Source: an uncultured Methanobrevibacter sp.
GTDB taxonomy: Archaea; Methanobacteriota; Methanobacteria; Methanobacteriales; Methanobacteriaceae
NCBI RefSeq assembly: GCF_947170395.1
Contig: NZ_CAMVTE010000026.1
Coordinates: forward strand, 1-32,886
Length of the DNA stretch: 32,886 nucleotides
Direction: 5' to 3'
The notes under the pieces are model-generated. The model had not been told where the DNA came from. It made no database searches and worked only from the letters and a program-made list of their open reading frames with translations. Below, in pieces: positions 24,440 to 32,013 of this stretch (positions are counted from its first letter, which is position 1; every line of letters begins with the position of its first letter). The translations under genes and the position numbers were made by a program.

Positions 24440-25441
24440 TTAATAACCAATCATTTTTAATAGAATATAAAGTATTATAATGATAATTAAAATATAGATA
24501 GTTGTTTTTCCAGATAAAAATTTGGTTTGTTTAAATTCCTTGTCTTCAAGGTCTCCATGCCTCATCAGTTCATCTTTTTTAAATGAACATTTCTGATATA
24601 TTGTTTCAATATCTTTCGGAAGTCTGCCATGTTCATTCAGCATATTTATTGTTTTGTTTAGGTATTTTATTGCTTCTTCATTGTTTCCAAGCTTTATTTC
24701 ACAATATGCTGGTTTGTAGTTGAAATTGGTAATGATCTCCAGGTCATCTACTTCCTTTTCATATTTTATGCATCGGTTGTAATATTTCAGAGCTTCCTTA
24801 TATCTTCCCAAATCGTAAAGCGCATCAGCTTTTGAATTGTTTAAAAGTATTGTCTCTTCATTTTTAAGCGCATTGTCTAAAAATTCCAGAGCCTCTTCAT
24901 TGGCACCAGTTTTCTGCAGCAATAGTCCTTTGTATGTTTGAACCTTTTCGGAGGTTCCATTTTCATTTTCGTAGTGTTTAAGCAAACTCAATGCATCATC
25001 ATACTCTTTTGCCTGAACCAACAGTTCAATCTTTGCCATTTTGACTTCATTTTTCTTGATTCTTGGCTCTTCTGTTTTTGAATAGGAATTATATTTGTCA
25101 TATGCCAAATCCATTAACTCCAAAGCTTCATTTAATTTTCCTTTGTTGAAACGTGACATTGCCTTGTCACACATTGCGTTAATGGATTTAGGTTGCTTTT
25201 CAAGGTACTGGTTGAAGTATTTTTCACCATAATCTCCACCGTCATGGCTTTCATCGTAGTATTGATAATAAAGTCCCTTTTCTTCTAAAGCCAGAAGATA
25301 ATCCTTTTCGATTAACATGTCTAGAATTGCCAAATATTCATCGATGTCATCTTTTGCATGTCTTTTTCTTGCAATTCTTAAAGCTTCTTGGTAATTTTCC
25401 TCTTCAATGTATTGTTTTGCCTTTAAAATAGCATCACTCAT
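24440..25441 (-). CDS. Tetratricopeptide repeat protein with C-terminal membrane anchor
   Basis: A 333-residue protein made of helical repeats of about 34 residues (for example NEALELMDLAYDKYN, DDALSLLKHYENENG, EEALEFLDNALKNEE, KEALKYYNRCIKYEK, EEAIKYLNKTINML), i.e. at least six TPR units between about 5 and 280. A single C-terminal helix (TTIYILIIIIILYILLKMIGY, about 312-332) anchors it by the tail with the repeats inside the cell. TPRs bind other proteins; the partner is unknown. AGGTCGAT before the ATG is a fair ribosome-binding site. First gene of the operon with the reductase and methyltransferase. Confidence 0.85.
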   Translation of the reverse strand: MSDAILKAKQYIEEENYQEALRIARKRHAKDDIDEYLAILDMLIEKDYLLALEEKGLYYQYYDESHDGGDYGEKYFNQYLEKQPKSINAMCDKAMSRFNKGKLNEALELMDLAYDKYNSYSKTEEPRIKKNEVKMAKIELLVQAKEYDDALSLLKHYENENGTSEKVQTYKGLLLQKTGANEEALEFLDNALKNEETILLNNSKADALYDLGRYKEALKYYNRCIKYEKEVDDLEIITNFNYKPAYCEIKLGNNEEAIKYLNKTINMLNEHGRLPKDIETIYQKCSFKKDELMRHGDLEDKEFKQTKFLSGKTTIYILIIIIILYILLKMIGY

Positions 25442-25542
25442 TATATCGACCTAATTTTTTTATCAGACTCCGATTTTTCTATAACTACTCTAATTATTAT
25501 ATTTGGTCTAATTATATTAAGTAATTGCTGTTGCAATGTTTC
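25442..25542. other. Spacer between the Rpn-like and TPR genes
   Basis: About 100 bp that should hold the minus-strand promoter of the TPR operon; TAATTATATTAAG-like A/T sequence at about 25489-25521 offers several TATA candidates. No gene seen. Confidence 0.4.
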
Positions 25543-25578
25543 AAAAAAAAAGATGTTAAAGTCTCTTTTTGTGAGACT
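25543..25578 (-). terminator. Terminator over the stop codon of the Rpn-like gene
   Basis: AGTCTC (25560-25565) and GAGACT (25573-25578) make a 6 bp stem that includes the minus-strand TAG stop; downstream on that strand is T9 (A-run 25543-25551). Confidence 0.7.
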
Positions 25579-26422
25579 ATTTTGCGTTTAGTATTTGGGA
25601 TTTGGTTAAGCCAGTTAGTTCTGTGATTTCTTCGATGGAAGTTCCATTTTTTAGCATATTTTTTGCAACTTCTATTTTCCCTTCTATTTTCCCTTCATTT
25701 CTTTGGTATTCATATCTTGGGTTTAACATTTTTGTTTCCTCCAATAATTGAATTTTGTCTTCTTCATCTAACATGTTTGTACATAGAACATCTAAAATGT
25801 ATAGGATTACTTCTTTTTCGTTATCATCAATTTTAAATTCTTTTACAAGATTGCTTGCTCTTATTAAAATATCTACTGTTGGTTCATCATAAGCAGTATA
25901 GGCTATTAACTGCAGGGCAGCAATATCTTCATCTGAAATTTCTTTTTTTGCGCTTAGTTTCTTTTCGATATTTTCAATAATATCTTTGGCATTAATATGT
26001 TTTAAAGATATTACTTTCATGGAATATGAACAGTCATCATTTAATATGTATTCGCGAGTCTTATATGGTGCATCCTCAGTGCATAAGATATATAGTTCAA
26101 TTTTTTTATTTTTTAAAACACTTAATGATGATACGTATTGAAAAAAGCGTTTTATATCTTCTTCTGTTGGTAATCTTGATTGACATTCTAAAATGAGGCA
26201 GATAATTTCATTATTCTTCAGGGCTTCGCCTGCAAAGTCAAGGCGGTGCAAGGCGGGGCCTTTGCTTGCAACCTCTGAAAGAATTATGTTGTGAATTCTG
26301 TAGGGTATATTCAAAAACTTCAAAAGTCCGTTTGCACGTTTTTGGACGGTTTGCTTGAACACATAATCTGTGTAATGCAGGTATTCATAATTCTCATTTG
26401 GAATATTTTTTAAATCATTCAT
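25577..26422 (-). CDS. Rpn-like PD-(D/E)XK nuclease family protein
   Basis: A 281-residue protein resembling the Rpn (YhgA-like) recombination-promoting nuclease / PDDEXK transposase family. The N-terminal half has the expected pattern: YTDYVFKQTV, then LHRLDFAGEAL with an Asp, and ILECQSRLPTEEDIKRFFQYV, giving the D...ExQ catalytic motif. The middle is helical. The C terminus has repeated GKIEGKIEVAKNML and a small helix-turn-helix-like end (SIEEITELTGLTKSQI), as is usual in the family. It lacks a ribosome-binding site; a TATA tract 20-30 bp upstream suggests a leaderless transcript. Such genes are often multicopy and mobile in methanogens; no transposon ends are visible here. Confidence 0.8.
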   Translation of the reverse strand: MNDLKNIPNENYEYLHYTDYVFKQTVQKRANGLLKFLNIPYRIHNIILSEVASKGPALHRLDFAGEALKNNEIICLILECQSRLPTEEDIKRFFQYVSSLSVLKNKKIELYILCTEDAPYKTREYILNDDCSYSMKVISLKHINAKDIIENIEKKLSAKKEISDEDIAALQLIAYTAYDEPTVDILIRASNLVKEFKIDDNEKEVILYILDVLCTNMLDEEDKIQLLEETKMLNPRYEYQRNEGKIEGKIEVAKNMLKNGTSIEEITELTGLTKSQILNAK

Positions 26423-26628
26423 ATTGCTTTATTTATATTTTAAACTATTTAAAACTTTTTAAAAAACAAAATAAAGTCAATTTAATGCTTTGGTAACAAT
26501 TAAACATGTCTAAATCAATATTTGCTTGTAGTTGTTATGAGGTTAATCATTAACTATTTTTAACAAGAAATTCATATCTATTATAAGAAATCTTATTTTT
26601 ATTAAAAATTAAAAATTGTGATGATTAA
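26423..26628. promoter_or_regulatory. Divergent promoter region between Rpn-like gene and gltX
   Basis: Holds a TATA tract for the minus strand (about 26430-26445) and TATTATAA (about 26579-26586) for gltX. Small palindromes GTTAATCATTAAC (26542-26554) and ATAAGA/TCTTAT (26583-26596) are visible; the latter overlaps the gltX TATA box. gltX has a weak GTGATGATT site. Confidence 0.4.
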
Positions 26629-28299
26629 ATGAATGATTTAGAAGAAATTATCTATAAACATGCTTTATTAAATGCGGCAAAACATAAAGGGTCTGCAAAT
26701 CCCGGAGCGGTTATGGGTTCAATCATGTCAAATGAACCTGAACTCAGAAGCAAGGCAAAAGAAATAGGGCCTATGTCCGGTAAAATTGTAGCAAAGGTAA
26801 ATGCACTATCACCAGAACAGCAAGCTGGTGAAATGGAAAGATTAGGTATCCAACTTGAAGATAAAAAACCTAAAGCAAAGGAAAAAGGATTGCAGGAACT
26901 TCCTGGATCTCATGAAAACATTGTTTTGAGATTTGCTCCAAACCCTAGTGGACCATTACACATTGGACACACCCGTGCAGCAGTTCCAAATGGAGAATAT
27001 GTAAAAAGACATGACGGTAAATTAATATTGAGAATTGAGGATACTGATCCAAAAAGGGTATTTGAACCTGCCTATGATATGATTCCTGAGGATTTGGAAT
27101 GGTTAGGTGTCAAAGTTGATGAAATTGTCTATCAGTCAGACAGATTTGAAATTTATTATGATTATGCTCGCCAATTAATAGAAAAGGGCGCAGCTTACAT
27201 GTGTACCTGTGACGGTGCAACATTCAAGGAACTTAAGGACAACTGCAAGGCATGTCCGTGCCGTGACAATACTGTTGAGGAAAACCTTGAGTTATGGGAT
27301 AAATTTGACACAATGCAAGCTGGTGAAGCAGTTTTAAGAGTTAAAACTGATATCAACCACAAAAACCCTGCAATCAGGGATTGGGTTGCAATGAGATTGG
27401 TTGATGAGGTTCATCCACGTTTAGGTACAAAATACAGAATATATCCTATGATGAACTTTTCAGTTGCAGTAGATGATCACTTGCTTGGTATGACACACGT
27501 CCTAAGAGGAAAAGACCATTTGGCAAACACTGAAAAGCAAAAATACCTTTATGACCATATGGGATGGGACCTGCCTGAATTCATCCACTATGGAAGACTT
27601 AAGATGGAAGACATTGCACTCAGTACCTCAAAAGCTAAGGAAGGAATTGAGGATGGAACATACTCCGGATGGGATGACCCAAGATTAGGTACTCTTAGAG
27701 CTATTGCAAGGCGTGGAATCGACCCAAGATCTATTTACGATTTGATTACCGAAATGGGTGTCAAGATGGCTGATTCAGCCATCAGCTGGAAGAAAATCTA
27801 TGGTCTAAACCGCAACTTCCTTGAGCCTGTGGCCAACAGGTACTTTTTCTGTGAAAATCCTGTTGAAATTGCTGTTGAGGGTTATGAAGGAGGAGCAGTT
27901 GACGTTGAAAGACCGCTTCATGCAGACCACCTTGACAGAGGAAACAGAATTCTGCCGTTTGATGGAAAAGTCTATTTGGCTGAATCCGACATTAAAGATG
28001 GTCTATTCAGATTAATGGATGCGGTCAATGTTGAAATTTCAGGTGATGAAGTAAAATATCATTCAACTTCTTTTGAAGATGCAAGGGAAGTTAAAGCCAG
28101 AATCATTCAGTGGGTTCCAACCGGGGACAATGTCAACGTTAAAATCGTAATGGATGATGCATCTGTTAAAGAAGGTCTTGGTGAAAGTGCACTCAAAGAT
28201 TTGAAAGTCGGTGATGTAGTTCAGTTTGAAAGGGTAGGTTTTGCCCGCTTGGATGAAATTTCAGATGATGAACTGATATTCTACTATGCTCACAAATAG
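26629..28299 (+). CDS. gltX: Glutamyl-tRNA synthetase, archaeal type
   Basis: Charges tRNA-Glu with glutamate; in methanogens it is generally non-discriminating and also supplies Glu-tRNA-Gln for the GatDE amidotransferase. It has 556 residues with the archaeal/eukaryotic-type N-terminal extension (about 1-95). The class I signature HIGH is at 111-114 in APNPSGPLHIGHTRAA, and the KMSKS equivalent LSTSK at 331-335. A cysteine cluster, CTCDGATF to CKACPCRD (about 194-222), probably binds zinc. The C-terminal part is the beta-barrel anticodon-binding domain. In Methanothermobacter, as I recall, gltX follows idsA directly; here 7.7 kb of accessory genes separates them. Confidence 0.97.
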   Translation: MNDLEEIIYKHALLNAAKHKGSANPGAVMGSIMSNEPELRSKAKEIGPMSGKIVAKVNALSPEQQAGEMERLGIQLEDKKPKAKEKGLQELPGSHENIVLRFAPNPSGPLHIGHTRAAVPNGEYVKRHDGKLILRIEDTDPKRVFEPAYDMIPEDLEWLGVKVDEIVYQSDRFEIYYDYARQLIEKGAAYMCTCDGATFKELKDNCKACPCRDNTVEENLELWDKFDTMQAGEAVLRVKTDINHKNPAIRDWVAMRLVDEVHPRLGTKYRIYPMMNFSVAVDDHLLGMTHVLRGKDHLANTEKQKYLYDHMGWDLPEFIHYGRLKMEDIALSTSKAKEGIEDGTYSGWDDPRLGTLRAIARRGIDPRSIYDLITEMGVKMADSAISWKKIYGLNRNFLEPVANRYFFCENPVEIAVEGYEGGAVDVERPLHADHLDRGNRILPFDGKVYLAESDIKDGLFRLMDAVNVEISGDEVKYHSTSFEDAREVKARIIQWVPTGDNVNVKIVMDDASVKEGLGESALKDLKVGDVVQFERVGFARLDEISDDELIFYYAHK

Positions 28300-28307
28300 G
28301 TGATTTG

Positions 28308-28775
28308 ATGACTTTATTTTCAAACGGGTTTGCAACCCTTGAAATGCCTGAAGACTTTGAGGCAGTCGCAACAAAGGAAGAATTTAATGACATGTATCTG
28401 GTAAATACCAAAATACCTATGTCAATTAAGTTTTCAACCACTCCTACATTGGTGGGCCTTCCCGAAATCTGTGACGGCATTGAAAAGAACGTGGAGACTA
28501 ACGATAAGATTAATCTGATTACTTCAGATTTTATTGTAATCAATGATGTCATTTATTATATGTTCGTATCATCATTTTCTGATGGGGAAAAAGAAATCCG
28601 CCGCAATGAATTTTTATATGTTGAGGATGATAATCTCTATATTTTTGAATACACTTATCCTTATGCTGACAGGGAACTTGATGACTTTTATTTAAATGTC
28701 ATTCGTTCTTTAAAGATTATTGCTCCAAAATACATTGTGGAAAACGGTGGTTACCGATTGAATAAAGAAGAATAA
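28308..28775 (+). CDS. Hypothetical protein
   Basis: A 155-residue soluble protein I do not recognise. The start at ATG 28308 is supported by AGGTGAT just upstream, spanning the gltX stop; a TTG at 28305 is less likely. There is no signal peptide or membrane helix. The pattern (an opening SNGFATLEMPEDFEAV, alternating beta strands, and an end with LYIFEYTYPY...FYLNVIRSLKI) resembles the small PsbP/DUF1795-like alpha-beta fold, but this is only an impression. It is cotranscribed with gltX (8 nt apart) and ends in a terminator with its TAA in the loop. Confidence 0.75.
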   Translation: MTLFSNGFATLEMPEDFEAVATKEEFNDMYLVNTKIPMSIKFSTTPTLVGLPEICDGIEKNVETNDKINLITSDFIVINDVIYYMFVSSFSDGEKEIRRNEFLYVEDDNLYIFEYTYPYADRELDDFYLNVIRSLKIIAPKYIVENGGYRLNKEE

Positions 28776-28795
28776 TTCTTCTTTTTACTTTTTTT
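28765..28795 (+). terminator. Terminator centred on the stop codon
   Basis: AAGAAGAA (28765-28772) and TTCTTCTT (28776-28783) pair perfectly with the TAA stop as the whole loop; T5 and T7 runs follow to 28795. Confidence 0.7.
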
Positions 28796-29036
28796 GAATA
28801 AATTTCATTTAAATATTTACGCCTTTTTTTAATTATTAATAAATGCAACAGAATTTTGATTATTAATGGAATTTTTTTTTTAATTTTTTGAATATTCTTG
28901 CCATGTTGAATATTATTTTGAAAATTAATCTTTTTTTGATTATTGTATAATAATTTATGCCTTTTTAGGAAATAATAAATACAATTTAATTTATAAATAT
29001 ATATCAATTCAATTAATTAAAATGGGTTGAAAAATA
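28796..29036 (+). promoter_or_regulatory. AT-rich spacer and promoter of adhesin-like gene 2
   Basis: Very A/T-rich with many T-runs (for example 28868-28878 and 28930-28936) and no gene. TTTATAAATATATATC (28990-29005) is the likely TATA box for the adhesin-like gene. A GGGTTGA before the ATG is a weak ribosome-binding site. Confidence 0.45.
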
Positions 29037-31775
29037 ATGAAATTAAAAAAGATGATGTTAATAACATTGTTTTTATTGGTTATTTTTACAATAGGTGCTG
29101 TAAATGCAGCTGAGAATACTACGGATGATGTTGTTGGCATTGAAAATCAAAATAATGTTGTAAATGAAGTTAATGATGATGTTTTAGCTGATAATCCTAA
29201 AACATTTGCTGATTTAAATTCAGCTATTAACGGTAATGATGATAGTGATGTTTATCTGAATGGAACCTATCTGTATCATTCAGATTCAGATTCCAGTTAT
29301 CAATCAGGAATAAAGGTTTCACGTAATGTAACTATTCATGGTAACGGCTGCATTATTGATGGTAATAATTCGGCCGTACTTTTTGTACTGAGTAAAGGCA
29401 ATATCGTTTTTAAAGATACTGTTTTTGTGAATGGTAAACATCTTTCTTATTATGAGAGCGGCTCTATTTATAATACTGCCATTCTGTCTGTTGTAAATTG
29501 TACTTTTATGAATAACGTGGCTACTAGGGGCGGAGCTATACATAATGAATATATGTTGTCTGTTGAAAATTGTACTTTTATTAATAATACAGCAAAGTCC
29601 CCAAGTGGTCCTTGGCATGGCGGTGCCATTTATAGTCATAATAAGTTTTCTGCCGTAAATTCTAAGTTTATAAATAATTATGCACAGTCTTCCGGTGGTG
29701 CTATTCATAGTAATAATGGATTGTCTGTTGTCGATTGCGAATTTATAAATAATTCTGCAAGAGGCAACGGTGGTGCAGTTTATACTTTTTATCAGTTAAA
29801 TCTGGATAGTTCTGCTGTTGAAAGTTCCATTTTTATTAATAACTCTGCTGGCGGAGATGGTGGTGCTGTCGAGTTTGGTACTCTGAATATGGGTGCTCTT
29901 TACAAAACTGTAGATTGTATTTTCATTAATAACTCTGCTAAAAATGGTGGTGCACTTTATTCGGTAAATGCAACTAATTGTAATTTCACAAATAACAAAG
30001 CTTCACAAAACGGTGGAGCAATGTATGGTGCATCTGTTGCTGGAAGTAACTTCGAAAATAATGTTGCAGGCATTTCAGGTAATGATACATATAACACAAC
30101 TGTAAAAACCCTTTCAAAGGTTATAATTACAGCTCCCGCAGTTACCACTCCTTACAATGGGGGCAAGTTTTTGATCGCCACATTAACTGACGGTGACGGT
30201 AAGGCAGTTGGTGGTGTTGGAGTTTCAGTTACTCTTAATGAGGTTGTTTCTAATTTGACAACCAATTCTTCAGGTCAAATCAGTCTGTCCTGTGACGGTA
30301 TCGATCCTGGCGATTATGTTGCAAAGATTAAATTCAACGGTGATGATACATACCTTCCGGCTGAAAAATCAACAGATGTAATTGTTGAGAAAGTAGCATC
30401 CAGTTTGGATGTTGTTTTTGCAAATATTGAAGTGGGTCAGGTCGCATACATTAATGTTACATTGAACACTACAGCTACTGGAAATGTCGTTTTGGCATTT
30501 GATAAACAAAACTACACTAAAGCCATTGAAAACGGCAAGGCTTTATTTGCCATTTCTGATTTATTGGCTGGAAATCAAACATTTAAAGTTATTTATGGTG
30601 GAGATGAATTTTATAAAAACTCAAGTGTCACCAAATCAATAGAAGTTAAAAAAATTGACATAGTAGATGTGCAGCTGCCGACATCAGCTTCACAAAAGCA
30701 AACCACATTCAGCTTTGATTTGCCTTCTGATGCATCCGGAAATGTAACACTCGAAATCAACGGCGATAAATATAATACTACAGTTAAAAATGGTAAAGTA
30801 AATTTTAATTTAGTGAGCCTTGAGAAAGGAAAATATCCTTACAATGTTTCCTATTCAGGTGATGATAAATATAATCAGTTCACCAAATCAGGCACTTTAA
30901 ATGTGGATGATGTTGTAACATACATCAGTATCACTAAAGTGTCAGGGGACTGTGTCATTGAAGGTGTCTTAAAAGAGATTGGGGGTAAGGTAATTAAAAA
31001 TGCTGATTTGTCCGTTAAAGTTGGAGACAGTAATTTAACTGTCAAAACTGATGATGAAGGTACATTTACCCTTCAGGCAAAAGATAACACTGAAGTTATC
31101 ATCATGTTTGCCGGTAAAGATGCATTTTTAGCATCTAATGCAACAATCACTTTAAAAAATATTGTTCCTGTAAGGGCTGTAACCAAAATCATTGGTGAAA
31201 ACTACACCCAATATGCTGTAGATTTCTTTGCCGGTGAAAGAGGAGGATTCTTTAAAGTTAAATTAACAGATGCAAGTGGTGCTCCATTAGCTAATAAAAC
31301 TGTAAATATCGGATACAACGGTAAATGCCTTGTACTGGAAAGTGATAACGACGGATTTGTTCAAGTACAAATCAACCTGCTTGCCGCTAACACTTTAACA
31401 TTTGCTGTGGCATTTTTAGGTGATGACGTCTACGACGCTTCATTTGAAGTATACAAAATCACAATAAACAAAAAGACCACAAGTCTTTCCGCTCCGGCAA
31501 AAACATATAAAGCAAGCGCAAAAACCAAATCCTACACAGTAACCCTAAAAACAATTAAGGGTTCATCTGCCGACGGTAAAACCTATCTTGGATCAGGTAA
31601 AACCATTACTCTGTCCTTGAACGGCAAGACCTACACAGCAAAAACAAACGACAAAGGTCAGGCAACCTTCAAATTGGACATCAAAAAGAAAGGAACCTTC
31701 AAAGCCACCGTCAGCTACGCAGGAGATAACACATACGCTGCCACAAAGACAACTGCAAATATAAAAATTAACTAG
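29037..31775 (+). CDS. Adhesin-like protein 2 (beta-helix plus six Ig-like domains)
   Basis: A secreted surface protein of 912 residues. Signal peptide at 1-25 (LKKMMLITLFLLVIFTIGAVNA). Residues about 55-110 match the same N-terminal region of adhesin-like protein 1 (NPKTFADLNSAINGN, DSDSSYQSGIKVSRNV, GNGCIIDGNN). About eight beta-helix coils follow (about 130-350) with xFINNxAxxxGGAxY. Then come about six Ig-like domains (about 360-450, 452-540, 541-625, 626-712, 713-812, 813-912), several with the YxGDDxY motif. The last has GQATFKL as in protein 1. No membrane anchor or sortase signal. The 3' end uses noticeably more C-ending codons than the 5' half. Probable adhesion or cell-wall role; ligand unknown. 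Confidence 0.85.
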   Translation: MKLKKMMLITLFLLVIFTIGAVNAAENTTDDVVGIENQNNVVNEVNDDVLADNPKTFADLNSAINGNDDSDVYLNGTYLYHSDSDSSYQSGIKVSRNVTIHGNGCIIDGNNSAVLFVLSKGNIVFKDTVFVNGKHLSYYESGSIYNTAILSVVNCTFMNNVATRGGAIHNEYMLSVENCTFINNTAKSPSGPWHGGAIYSHNKFSAVNSKFINNYAQSSGGAIHSNNGLSVVDCEFINNSARGNGGAVYTFYQLNLDSSAVESSIFINNSAGGDGGAVEFGTLNMGALYKTVDCIFINNSAKNGGALYSVNATNCNFTNNKASQNGGAMYGASVAGSNFENNVAGISGNDTYNTTVKTLSKVIITAPAVTTPYNGGKFLIATLTDGDGKAVGGVGVSVTLNEVVSNLTTNSSGQISLSCDGIDPGDYVAKIKFNGDDTYLPAEKSTDVIVEKVASSLDVVFANIEVGQVAYINVTLNTTATGNVVLAFDKQNYTKAIENGKALFAISDLLAGNQTFKVIYGGDEFYKNSSVTKSIEVKKIDIVDVQLPTSASQKQTTFSFDLPSDASGNVTLEINGDKYNTTVKNGKVNFNLVSLEKGKYPYNVSYSGDDKYNQFTKSGTLNVDDVVTYISITKVSGDCVIEGVLKEIGGKVIKNADLSVKVGDSNLTVKTDDEGTFTLQAKDNTEVIIMFAGKDAFLASNATITLKNIVPVRAVTKIIGENYTQYAVDFFAGERGGFFKVKLTDASGAPLANKTVNIGYNGKCLVLESDNDGFVQVQINLLAANTLTFAVAFLGDDVYDASFEVYKITINKKTTSLSAPAKTYKASAKTKSYTVTLKTIKGSSADGKTYLGSGKTITLSLNGKTYTAKTNDKGQATFKLDIKKKGTFKATVSYAGDNTYAATKTTANIKIN

Positions 31776-31810
31776 AAGAGATTAAATCTCTTCTAAACTT
31801 TTCTTTTTTT
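31774..31810 (+). terminator. Terminator starting in the stop codon of adhesin-like gene 2
   Basis: AGAAGAGAT (31774-31782) and ATCTCTTCT (31786-31794) form a 9 bp stem with loop TAA; the left arm begins within the TAG stop. T7 at 31804-31810 follows. Confidence 0.75.
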
Positions 31811-31963
31811 AATGGATATGTGTGTATGAACTTATGACTTGATAATGTTTTTAATATGGTCTTGGTTTATATTTAATTTAGATTTAATAATTTTGCATTT
31901 TTTTTAGTAAAACATTAGAATAATCAGTGGGATTTTTAATTTACTTTGAGGTTATGGTTGTGT

Positions 31964-31997
31964 AAAAAAGAGAAAAATAGGAGTTATGAAATAACTC
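31964..31997 (-). terminator. Terminator of the acidic protein gene
   Basis: GAGTTAT (31981-31987) and ATAACTC (31991-31997) form a 7 bp stem with loop GAA, 17 nt after the minus-strand stop; T-runs follow on that strand (A-runs 31973-31977 and 31964-31969). Confidence 0.65.
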
Positions 31998-32013
31998 TCA
32001 TTTTTAATTTTGT

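Noticed and set aside
26400..26660. Shared first codons (ATGAATGATTTA) of the divergent Rpn-like gene and gltX as an inverted duplication
   Set aside because: The match ends after 12 nt and the flanks differ; coincidence in AT-rich DNA is enough.
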